A stretch of DNA of 43,642 bases, from positions 1-43,642 of the forward strand of contig CAZHRW010000171.1 of assembly GCA_964535025.1 (NCBI GenBank). Reading direction: 5' to 3'. This DNA comes from JAAYZK01 sp964535025 (GTDB lineage: Bacteria > Planctomycetota > Phycisphaerae > SM23-33 > FEN-1343). Numbering within the stretch: the first letter of the stretch is position 1; each line of letters opens with the position of its first letter. The position numbers were made by a program, and so were the translations under genes. A model generated the notes under the pieces. The model was given only the letters and a program-made list of their open reading frames with translations. It had not been told where the DNA came from and made no database searches. Below are positions 23,330 through 30,578 of this stretch, piece by piece.

Positions 23330-25285
23330 TTACGGCGCGGCTATCGGGTGCTCTTGTCGGGCCGCGGCCATGGCGGCGGGCCACTGGGACAGGTCCTCAA
23401 TCGTCCGCACGCGGCCGCCCGCGCCGCAGGCGGTGTAGACGTCCCGCACGTAGCGGGCCTCGTCGGGCATCTTGCCGACCAGCAGGATCGGTCGCGGCCA
23501 CAGCAGCGCCAGGTTGTGCGGGAGATCCCCCACACGCAGGATCGAGAGGAACTCCGGCCCGCCGGCCTCGTGCGTCCAGACCGGCTCGGCGAGCACGACG
23601 CCCTCGATCGTCTCATCCAGCAGGGCCGCGTACACGGCCAGCGCCGCCGACGGCCCGGCCCCGTACAGGGCCACCCGCTCGGCGCCTGCCTGGCGGCGCA
23701 GGGCCGCCGTGCCGGCCAGCAGGTCGAACGTCTGGCGCTCGCTCAGCGTGCAGCCCAGCAGCGGATACGCCCGCCGGACGGTCCACTCCAGCCCGGGCCC
23801 GATCGACGTCCGCCCCGTGCCCCGCACCTCGACGGTGCCGAAGCCCGAGCGGTCCGCGTCGATGCGGTTCACCCCCGCGCCGGCGCCCGCGTAGGGCGTT
23901 CGGGCCTCGGCCGCCAGCGGCGCGACGATCAGCGGGAACGGACCGCCCTGCTCGCGCGGACGACCCAGGTGGGCCCGGATCGTCAGCCGCGGCTCGACCT
24001 CGAAATCCAGGCTCCAGTAGGCCCACTTGTCGTGCGTGCCCTGGGCCCGCACATCCACCACCGCCGGAGCCGGTTGCCGGGGAATCTGCCGAAATGACGT
24101 CGCCCGCAGGGCCGCGATCGCCGCGGCCTGGTGGGTCTCCCACGCCGGGCGATCCGTCACGACCGGCGGCTCAGGCAGCGACACGAAGCACGCATCCACC
24201 TCGCCCAGCCGGTCATCGTCCGGCGCCTTGCCGCCGGGGAAGACCCAGAGGGTCTCGTGCGGCTCGTCGGCGTCGTCGAGGTCCTCCGTCGCCGGTTCGA
24301 CGGCCCCCTTGAGGTGCCGGTCGAACCAGGAGAAGATCCCCAGCCGGGTCTTGGGCGTGTAGCCGTGCGGGCCGTTGTCCTCGACGAGCCGGAGGTGGTC
24401 CGGCGCGTCGAGCAGGCGGTAGAGACGGCTGAGGCGATGGACCAGGTCGCGGTAGGCATACGGGCGGAAGTGAATATCCTCGGTCTGGGCGGCGACCAGC
24501 AGCGGCCGCGGGGCGATCAGGGCCGCCACGTCGGTGTGGTCCCACGCCAGGGGGTTGACCCACCAGGTGCAGTCGCAGTGGGAATCGGCCGTGCGGTCGG
24601 CGATGTGCTGGTAGGCGTTGCCGGTCTGGCAGGACGGGGCGACGGCCGTCAGCCGCTCGTCGGCGGCGCCGGTGAACCACGAGATCGACCCGCCGCCGGA
24701 GTTGCCGGTGATGCCCAGACGGCCGGCGTCCACGTCGTCGCGGCTCTGGAGGTAGTCGATGGCCCGCATGGCGGCCCAGACCTCCACGGCGGCCGGCGAG
24801 TAGCCCCGGCTGTACCAGTGCCACCAGTAGCGGGTGTACGTGCCGTGATGGAACCCCCGCGACTCGCCCGCCCAGATGTGGTCGAGCACCATGCACACGT
24901 ACCCGTGACGGCCGAACCAGCGGCCGTGCGCCTGGTAGTGGCACTTGCCTTCCACCGCGTGGCCGCACACGTAGATCATCCCCGGCAGCGGCGCGTCGAT
25001 CGCCGCCGGCCGGTAGAGGTTCGCCGCCACCCGCATCCGCGGGAAGATCTCGATGAAGCACTTTTCGACGACATAGTCGCCGCGATTGAGTGTGTCCGTG
25101 TGCGTCACCGGCGGCGGCTCGTCGGGCTGCTGCGGCAGGGCGAGCATGTCGCGGAAGGCCGCCCGACGTGCGGGCAGCTCGGCCAGCCACTGCTCGGCCG
25201 TCGGCAGCGAGGAGAGGGATCCGTCCGTGAGAACACGCGCCCGGTGGATCAGCGAGTCGTAAAGCATCGTTGCAATGAGCTCCAT
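23330..25285 (-). CDS. Acetyl-xylan-esterase-like protein with two alpha/beta-hydrolase modules
   Basis: A 651-residue protein. The first half (about 60-380) is an alpha/beta hydrolase: the nucleophile elbow GNSGGG is at 194-199 with Ser196, followed by an Asp candidate in TEDIHFRP and a His in NGPHGYTP. It resembles the acetyl xylan esterase/dienelactone hydrolase-like families that deacylate polysaccharides. The second half (about 430-651) repeats the fold in weakened form: its elbow reads YGAGPSAAL, with Gly where the nucleophilic Ser should be, so that half is probably catalytically dead. No signal peptide is evident from the start at 25285; the frame remains open upstream but without conserved content, and a Met at 25267 is an alternative. 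It leads the operon with the 939-residue protein and diverges from the SagB-type gene across 149 bases. Confidence 0.75.
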   Translation of the reverse strand: MELIATMLYDSLIHRARVLTDGSLSSLPTAEQWLAELPARRAAFRDMLALPQQPDEPPPVTHTDTLNRGDYVVEKCFIEIFPRMRVAANLYRPAAIDAPLPGMIYVCGHAVEGKCHYQAHGRWFGRHGYVCMVLDHIWAGESRGFHHGTYTRYWWHWYSRGYSPAAVEVWAAMRAIDYLQSRDDVDAGRLGITGNSGGGSISWFTGAADERLTAVAPSCQTGNAYQHIADRTADSHCDCTWWVNPLAWDHTDVAALIAPRPLLVAAQTEDIHFRPYAYRDLVHRLSRLYRLLDAPDHLRLVEDNGPHGYTPKTRLGIFSWFDRHLKGAVEPATEDLDDADEPHETLWVFPGGKAPDDDRLGEVDACFVSLPEPPVVTDRPAWETHQAAAIAALRATSFRQIPRQPAPAVVDVRAQGTHDKWAYWSLDFEVEPRLTIRAHLGRPREQGGPFPLIVAPLAAEARTPYAGAGAGVNRIDADRSGFGTVEVRGTGRTSIGPGLEWTVRRAYPLLGCTLSERQTFDLLAGTAALRRQAGAERVALYGAGPSAALAVYAALLDETIEGVVLAEPVWTHEAGGPEFLSILRVGDLPHNLALLWPRPILLVGKMPDEARYVRDVYTACGAGGRVRTIEDLSQWPAAMAAARQEHPIAAP

Positions 25286-25434
25286 GAACAGAGGCCCCGC
25301 CCGCCGGCGGGTATCTCTATCACAGCATACCGCGACGGCCGCCAGATGCAACCGTCGCCGCCGCGGCCGGCCGGCTGTTCCCCTCGGCAGCGTCTGCTTG
25401 TACGATGGCAGGCCCTTGCAAGGAGACATTCGCG

Positions 25435-26190
25435 ATGGAATCGATGGAGCAGCGCCGCAGTGTCCTCAAGTCGATGTTCGGCCGGACGCCCTCGGCCATG
25501 TCCCAGGCGCCCCAGGCCCAGGGGGCGCCCGCGCCGGCGTCTGTCCGCCCGGCGAGAAACGCCCCCCTGCTCGACCTGCCCGGCCCGACCGAGGTCGCAC
25601 TGGCCAAGACCGACATTCGGCGCTGCATCGCCGAGCGTCAGAGCCGTCGTCAGTTCACCGACGCGCCGCTGATGCTGGCGGAGCTGGCGTGGCTGCTGTG
25701 GGCCACCCAGGGCCTGCGTCACGGCGGCGAGGGCGCGCCGCGACGGCGGACGGTGCCCTCGGCCGGGGCGCGCCATCCGTTGGAGACGTACGTGGCTCCC
25801 TGGCGGGTGGAGGGGCTGGCCGCCGGCACGATCTATCGTTACATGCCGGCGACCCACCAACTGGAACCCCTGGCGACCGTGGACGACCTCCCGGCGAAAG
25901 TCGTGGCGGCCTCGTGCCATCAGCAGTGGATCGGCCGCGCCGCCGCGGTGATCGCCTGGGCGTGCGTGCCGGCGCGGAGCGAGTACCGCTACGGCCTGGA
26001 CGCGGTCAAGCTGTGCCTCCTCGACGCCGGGCACACGGGTCAGAACCTCTACCTGGCGGCCGAGGCGATCGGCGTCGGCGTGTGCGGCATCGGGGCGTAC
26101 GACCAGGACGCCATCGACGCTCTATTCGGTTTGGATGGCCGCGACGAGATGATCGTCTATTATTCACCTGTAGGGAAGGCGACAGGCTAG
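25435..26190 (+). CDS. SagB-type nitroreductase/dehydrogenase, stand-alone
   Basis: A 251-residue flavoprotein. The nitroreductase core begins with IAERQSRRQFTDAPL, the Arg-Ser-x-Arg FMN-binding region (about 63-77), continues with LAWLLWATQGLR and SAGARHPLETYV, and ends with NLYLAAEAIGVGVCGIGAYD, all typical of SagB-type enzymes. In RiPP clusters SagB oxidises azolines to azoles, but no cyclodehydratase or precursor gene is nearby, so the role here is open; many lone homologues exist. About 50 residues of Ala/Pro-rich sequence precede the core. AAGGAG nine bases upstream fixes the start at 25435. A 21-base palindrome follows the stop. Confidence 0.83.
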   Translation: MESMEQRRSVLKSMFGRTPSAMSQAPQAQGAPAPASVRPARNAPLLDLPGPTEVALAKTDIRRCIAERQSRRQFTDAPLMLAELAWLLWATQGLRHGGEGAPRRRTVPSAGARHPLETYVAPWRVEGLAAGTIYRYMPATHQLEPLATVDDLPAKVVAASCHQQWIGRAAAVIAWACVPARSEYRYGLDAVKLCLLDAGHTGQNLYLAAEAIGVGVCGIGAYDQDAIDALFGLDGRDEMIVYYSPVGKATG

Positions 26191-26201
26191 AAGCCGGAGG
26201 A

Positions 26202-26222
26202 ACCTGCCTGCGGCAGGCAGGT
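26202..26222. repeat. 21-base perfect palindrome after the SagB-type gene
   Basis: ACCTGCCTGC and its exact reverse complement flank a single central G. It lies 11 bases past the SagB-type stop and 38 bases before the lipoprotein start. It lacks a T-run, so it is more likely a dispersed palindrome or a protein-binding site than an intrinsic terminator. Confidence 0.6.
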
Positions 26223-26260
26223 CCGGCAACGGCGAGACAAGCCTCACACGGGGGTATCGT

Positions 26261-27424
26261 ATGAGAACAGGGGCAGCACTGCTTATCTCGTGGATGGTCC
26301 TGGGAATCGTCGGGTGCGGCGGGAGGCCGTCGGTGGACTGGAGCCGCCAGTTGAAGACCGACGAGGGCTATTTCCCGATCGGCGTGTGGATGCAGACGCC
26401 GTCGAAGGCGGCGCGGTTTCGCCAGATGGGGGTGAACCTGTACGTGAACCTCTGGCAGGGCCCCACTGACACTCAGTTGGCCGAGTTGAGCGATGCGGGG
26501 ATGGAAGCCTTCTGCGAGATGGCTCACGACGCCGAGGCCAACCTCGACAACCCCGTGATCGTCGGCTGGCTGCACACCGACGAGCCCGACAACGCCCAGC
26601 CCGCGGATATCCCCGGCCGCTACGATCCGCCGATCTCCCCGCGGGAGATTGTCTATCGCTACCGGCGGATCAAGGAGATCGACCCGTCCCGTCCGGTGAT
26701 GATCACTCTCGGCCAGGGCGTCGCCCGGGACGACTGGCGCGGCCGCGGGGAGCGGACGGGCCGGCAGGAGGATTACCCCGCCTACCTCGAAGGCTGCGAT
26801 ATGGCCTCGTTCGACGTCTATCCCGTCGCCAGCCGCGACGAGGCGATCGCCGGGAAGCTGTGGTACGTCCCCCGCGGCGTGAGCCGTCTGAAAACGTGGT
26901 CACAGAGCAGGAAGATGATCTGGGCCGCCATCGAGTGCAGCCGGATCGGCAACATGGAGGTCGAACCGACGGCCGGACAGATCCGCAGCGAGGTCTGGAT
27001 GGCCATCATCCACGGCGCCCGGGGAATCATCTACTTCACCCACCAGTTCACCCCGACCTACCATGCCGCGCCGATCCTCGACACCGACCACCAGGCGATG
27101 TTCGAGGGCGTCAAGCGGCTCAACTGGGAGATCCACGCCCTGGCCCCCATCATCAACGCCCCGGAGGCCGACCCGCCGGCGACGGTCGACGCCGCCCCCG
27201 ACGCGATTCCCATCGCCCTGACGACCCGTCGCGTGGACGGCGCCACCTACGTCTTCGCCGTCGCCATGCGGGACGGCATGGCGCGGGGCCTGTTCACCGT
27301 CGACGGCGTCCGCGACGGCGCCACCGTCGAGGTCCTCGGCGAAGGCCGTACGCTGACCGTCAAGAACGACCGCTTCGCCGACGAGTTCACGGGCTACCAG
27401 GTGCACCTGTACAGGATCGAGTGA
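26261..27424 (+). CDS. Lipoprotein with a glycosidase-like TIM-barrel domain
   Basis: A 387-residue predicted lipoprotein: a hydrophobic leader (about 5-18) ends in the lipobox IVGC with Cys19. The mature part starts with DEGYFPIGVWMQ and looks like a (beta/alpha)8 glycosidase: GWLHTDEPDN gives Glu108 as candidate acid/base after strand 4, and IWAAIECSRIG gives Glu225 as candidate nucleophile. A small beta domain (about 305-387: VDGATYVFAVAMRDG, VEVLGEGRTLTV) ends the protein. The GH family cannot be named. It probably sits on the outer membrane or periplasmic face and trims sugars. No strong ribosome binding site precedes the ATG at 26261. It converges on the UroD-like gene with a 20-base gap. 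Confidence 0.75.
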   Translation: MRTGAALLISWMVLGIVGCGGRPSVDWSRQLKTDEGYFPIGVWMQTPSKAARFRQMGVNLYVNLWQGPTDTQLAELSDAGMEAFCEMAHDAEANLDNPVIVGWLHTDEPDNAQPADIPGRYDPPISPREIVYRYRRIKEIDPSRPVMITLGQGVARDDWRGRGERTGRQEDYPAYLEGCDMASFDVYPVASRDEAIAGKLWYVPRGVSRLKTWSQSRKMIWAAIECSRIGNMEVEPTAGQIRSEVWMAIIHGARGIIYFTHQFTPTYHAAPILDTDHQAMFEGVKRLNWEIHALAPIINAPEADPPATVDAAPDAIPIALTTRRVDGATYVFAVAMRDGMARGLFTVDGVRDGATVEVLGEGRTLTVKNDRFADEFTGYQVHLYRIE

Positions 27425-27444
27425 CGGCCGGACCGACATACCCC

Positions 27445-28560
27445 TCAAAACGCCATGCGATCCCACCCGGGCGCCGGATCGGGATCGAGCCCCAGCAGCT
27501 CGCGGGCGGTGCGGACGTAGTAGCGGTAGTGGTCCAGCGGCGTGCCGTTGGGGATGCGGTGGTCGAGGCCGAAGGCGATCCCGCCGGTCTGCATGGACGG
27601 CTGCATCTTGTATGCCAGCTCGGCGCGGATCGCGGCCTTGTCGCGCCGCAGGACGTGCTTGTCGATGCCCCCGCGCATGGAAAGCCGATTGCCGTAAGTC
27701 TTCCGCAGGGCGACGATGTCCATCCCCGCGGCCGGCTCCAGGGGGTGCATGGCGTTGAGGCCCGATTCGAGAAACGCATCGATCACGGCGTTCATGTTCC
27801 CGTCGGAGTCCTGGGCGAACAGCGTCCCGCCGCGGGAAGCCACCACGTCCCAGATCCGCCGGTAATAGGGCACGAAGAACTCGCGGACCTGCTTGGGGCC
27901 CGCCAGCGGGCCGTTCTTGCCGGCCATGTCCTCGTGGACCGAGAGCTGGTCGACGGTCACCTCCCGCGTGACGCGATCCAGGACGCGTTCGGTCGTGTCG
28001 GCGAAGGTGGCGAGGATGTCGGCGACCAGCTCGGGCTGCTCGTAGTAGGCCACGCAGAGCATCTCATCGCCCATCAACTCGCGGGGCTGGCTGAAGGCGC
28101 CGGGCATCCCCGCGACGATCAACGCGCCGCGGTCGCGGGCCGCCCGGGCCCGCTCGGCCCAGCCGTCGGCGAAGCGGGCTTCGCTGAACTCATAGTGGCC
28201 CTTGAGCTTCAGCCACGAATCCATGTCCGTCACGGGATAGTCCAGCGGCAGGGCGATCGTCGCGGCGGCCTTGCAGAGCTTCAGCCGACGGCCCATTGGG
28301 TCGCGCCGGATGAGGTACTCGTCGGTCTCCTCGAGCACCACCGGCTCCTCACCGCCCAGAAAGGCCGTGTTGACGTCGACGCCGTGACGGCGGACGTAGT
28401 CGAATCCGAAAGCCGTCAGTTTGATTTCGTCTTCCGAAGCGCCCTGCGCCCGCCACTCGTCGTCCAGCCCCACCAGCGGGCCGAACAGTTCGACGAACAG
28501 CGGCCGCTCGACGGCGCGGCCGGTCATGTAGTCGAGATACTGGTCGCGAAGGACTTCCAT
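27445..28560 (-). CDS. Uroporphyrinogen decarboxylase-family protein
   Basis: A 371-residue protein of the UroD fold. Family features include the segment FAQDSDGNMNAVIDAFLESG, which leads into LNAMHPLEPAAGMDIVALRK, then LSMRGGIDKHVLRRDK, the usual phosphate-side and helix elements of UroD and of methyltransferases such as MtaA and CmuA. The N-terminal RxxxRxP substrate-binding arginine loop of true HemE is not evident (it reads MTGRAVERPLFVELFG), so haem synthesis is unlikely. A methyl-transferring or unknown decarboxylating role is more probable. It begins two bases after the stop of the GT4 gene upstream, so they are co-transcribed. The pairing is unexpected and gives no clear substrate. 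Confidence 0.8.
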   Translation of the reverse strand: MEVLRDQYLDYMTGRAVERPLFVELFGPLVGLDDEWRAQGASEDEIKLTAFGFDYVRRHGVDVNTAFLGGEEPVVLEETDEYLIRRDPMGRRLKLCKAAATIALPLDYPVTDMDSWLKLKGHYEFSEARFADGWAERARAARDRGALIVAGMPGAFSQPRELMGDEMLCVAYYEQPELVADILATFADTTERVLDRVTREVTVDQLSVHEDMAGKNGPLAGPKQVREFFVPYYRRIWDVVASRGGTLFAQDSDGNMNAVIDAFLESGLNAMHPLEPAAGMDIVALRKTYGNRLSMRGGIDKHVLRRDKAAIRAELAYKMQPSMQTGGIAFGLDHRIPNGTPLDHYRYYVRTARELLGLDPDPAPGWDRMAF

Positions 28561-28562
28561 GG

Positions 28563-29720
28563 CTACCTCGCCACCCTTTCTCCCGCCAGTCGGGCGTAGA
28601 TCTCGTCAATCCGCTGGACCATCGTCTCGGCATCGAACCGCTTGATGGCCCGCTCGCGCCCCTGCCGCCCGAGCCTCTCGCGCAGGGCCGGATCGTCGGC
28701 CAGACGGCCGATCGCGGCGACCAGGCCCTCGACGTCGGCCGCCGCGACAAGATAACCCGTTTCGTCCGGGATGACCACCTCCGGCGCCCCGTCGACCTCA
28801 AACGACACCACCGGCGTGCCCGTCAGCAGCGCCTGCGGCAGCGTGCGCGCGAGGCCCTCGTGGAGGCTGCAATGAGCGACAATGTCGCTGGCGTGCATCA
28901 CCGCCGGGATCTCGTCCGGCGGCAGCAGGCCCGTCAGGTGGAACCGCTGCTCGAGCCGGGCCCGGCGGATCATCGCAACCAGTTCCTCCTGCAGGACCCC
29001 GTCGCCGACCAGGCAGACGTGGACCCGCTCATCCAGCGCCCGGGCCGCCTCGATGAGGTACGCCTGGCCCTTCAGCGGCGCCAGCCGCGCCACCTGCGTG
29101 ACGAGCACGGCGTCGGGGCCCAGCCGGAGGCTCGCGCGAAACGCGTCGGCCGCCGGCGGGCGACGGACGAACCGCCCGGTCTCCATCCCGCTGTAGACGG
29201 TGGTGAACTTCGACGCGTCGGCGACGCCGGCCTCGACGGCCTGGCGAATCATCGAATCGGCCACGCAGAGGATCGCATCGGTCCGGCGGGCGGCCTGGCG
29301 TTCCAGGGCCACGTACAGATGGTGGGTCCACCACCGCTGATAGGGGTGGAAGGGCAGCCCGTGGACCGTGTGGACGATCAGCGGCACGCCCGCGCGGACG
29401 GCGGCCCATCGGGCGAGGATGCCGGCCTTCGACGAGTGGCTGTGCATCAGGTCCGGCTGGAGCGCCTCCAGGTGCCCCACGAGCGCCCGGTAGGCGGCGA
29501 GGTCCCGCCGGGGGTGGATCGGACGGCGAAGGACGTCCAGAACGATCACGCGGTAGCCCCCCGCCCGCGCCCGGTCGAGCAACTGACCCTCCGGCCCCAG
29601 CGGCGGGCCGGTGATCAACGTCACGTCGTGGCCGCGACGGGTCAGACCCTCGCAGGTCAGGATCGTGTTCTCCTGGGCGCCGCCCAGGATCAGCCGGGTT
29701 ATCACGTGGACAATCTTCAT
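28563..29720 (-). CDS. GT4 family glycosyltransferase
   Basis: A 385-residue GT-B enzyme. The N-terminal half opens with KIVHVITRLILGGAQENT, the common GT4 start with a glycine-rich GGAQ loop; HSHSSKAGILARWAA is the typical acceptor-side motif. The C-terminal half has LAPLKGQAYLIEAA, the EGLARTLPQALLTGTPVV acidic EX7E-type motif and DGAPEVVIPDETGYLV. These place it among lipopolysaccharide or capsule-type transferases working on the cytoplasmic side of the membrane. An extended -10 at 29774-29782 lies about 55 bases upstream. No Shine-Dalgarno sequence is evident. It is followed directly by the UroD-family gene. Confidence 0.88.
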   Translation of the reverse strand: MKIVHVITRLILGGAQENTILTCEGLTRRGHDVTLITGPPLGPEGQLLDRARAGGYRVIVLDVLRRPIHPRRDLAAYRALVGHLEALQPDLMHSHSSKAGILARWAAVRAGVPLIVHTVHGLPFHPYQRWWTHHLYVALERQAARRTDAILCVADSMIRQAVEAGVADASKFTTVYSGMETGRFVRRPPAADAFRASLRLGPDAVLVTQVARLAPLKGQAYLIEAARALDERVHVCLVGDGVLQEELVAMIRRARLEQRFHLTGLLPPDEIPAVMHASDIVAHCSLHEGLARTLPQALLTGTPVVSFEVDGAPEVVIPDETGYLVAAADVEGLVAAIGRLADDPALRERLGRQGRERAIKRFDAETMVQRIDEIYARLAGERVAR

Positions 29721-29773
29721 CGTGACCCAACAGAAACGGCGCGACAGCCTTCGCGGCCCGCCGCGCCGTTTCC

Positions 29774-29782
29774 ACTATACCA
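29774..29782 (-). promoter_or_regulatory. Extended -10 promoter of the GT4-UroD operon
   Basis: The minus strand reads TGG-TATAGT, an extended -10 element; the -35 region is poor. Leader length would be about 45 bases. Confidence 0.45.
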
Positions 29783-29819
29783 CACTCAGCGGCCTGATGG
29801 ACCCACTGAGAAGCCCGAC

Positions 29820-30395
29820 CTAGAAGTTCTCGGCCAGGACCTCGAAGTGCGCCTGCGGATGGGCACAGGCCGGGCAGGTATCGACCGCTTGGGTGCCCTT
29901 GTGGATGTAACCGCAGTTACGGCAGCGCCATGTAATCGGCTCGGCCTTGGCGAAAACGGTGCCGGCTTCGATGTTGGCGGCCAGGGCGTTGTACTGCTTT
30001 TCGTGCTGCTTCTCGGCGACGGCGATGTTCGTAAACACCTTGGCGATCGCCCCGAACCCCTCGTCGCGGGCGACGGTGGCGAAGGTGGGGTACATGTCCG
30101 ACCACTCGTGGTGCTCCCCGGCGGCGGCCGCCTTGAGGTTCTCCAGCGTCGTGCCGATCGTCCCGGCCGGGAAGGCCGCGGCGACCTCGGCGTCGCCACC
30201 CTCGAGGAACTTGAACAGCCGCTTGGCGTGTTCGCTCTCCTGCCGAGCGGTCTCGGCAAAGATGGCCGAGATCTGCACGTAGCCGTCCTTCTTCGCGTGG
30301 GAGGCGGCGTAATCGTAGCGGTTCCGCGCCTGGCTCTCGCCCGCGAACGCGGTCAGGAGGTTCTTTTCGGTCTGCGATCCCTTTAACGTCGCCAT
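29820..30395 (-). CDS. rbr: Rubrerythrin
   Basis: A 191-residue non-haem iron protein that reduces hydrogen peroxide in anaerobes and microaerophiles. The N-terminal ferritin-like four-helix part has the di-iron Glu ligands in FAGESQARNRYDY (E20), in FAETARQESEHAKRLF and in HHEWSDMYPTF/AEKQHEKQYNAL. The C-terminal rubredoxin-like domain has CRNCGY and CPACAHP, the two CxxC pairs binding one iron. GAAGGAG six bases upstream fixes the ATG at 30395. A good promoter lies at 30473-30501, so it is transcribed alone with a 70-base leader. The presence of rubrerythrin suggests low-oxygen life with occasional oxidative stress. Confidence 0.95.
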   Translation of the reverse strand: MATLKGSQTEKNLLTAFAGESQARNRYDYAASHAKKDGYVQISAIFAETARQESEHAKRLFKFLEGGDAEVAAAFPAGTIGTTLENLKAAAAGEHHEWSDMYPTFATVARDEGFGAIAKVFTNIAVAEKQHEKQYNALAANIEAGTVFAKAEPITWRCRNCGYIHKGTQAVDTCPACAHPQAHFEVLAENF

Positions 30396-30472
30396 GGGTA
30401 CTCCTTCTATGTCCGTTGTCATGGGAAGTTACAGCGCACAGTGCCGGCAAAACCGACAAACAGGTACGACCA

Positions 30473-30501
30473 GTATAGACCTGGACAGACGGGCGGGTCA
30501 A
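30473..30501 (-). promoter_or_regulatory. Rubrerythrin promoter
   Basis: Minus-strand TTGACC and TATACT with a 17-base spacer, one of the best promoter matches in the window. No PerR-like inverted repeat is evident beside it. Confidence 0.6.
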
Positions 30502-30565
30502 CAAGCATGGCGGCATGCGGCGGTGGTGCGGCGTGTTTTCCCTGTGCCGGCGCGGCCGGGGGGTG

Positions 30566-30571
30566 CATAAT
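30566..30571 (+). promoter_or_regulatory. Possible -10 of a leaderless murJ transcript
   Basis: CATAAT preceded by TG overlaps the first in-frame ATG (30570) and ends seven bases before the second ATG (30579). The -35 region is poor. Confidence 0.3.
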
Positions 30572-30578
30572 GCCCGCC

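Noticed and set aside
21164..24097. A 977-codon open frame on the plus strand across the 939-residue and esterase genes
   Set aside because: It spans two well-supported minus-strand genes and their gap, and has the repetitive composition of an antisense shadow.
25435..26190. A thiazole/oxazole peptide biosynthesis cluster
   Set aside because: Only the SagB-type gene is present; no cyclodehydratase, precursor peptide or exporter within reach.
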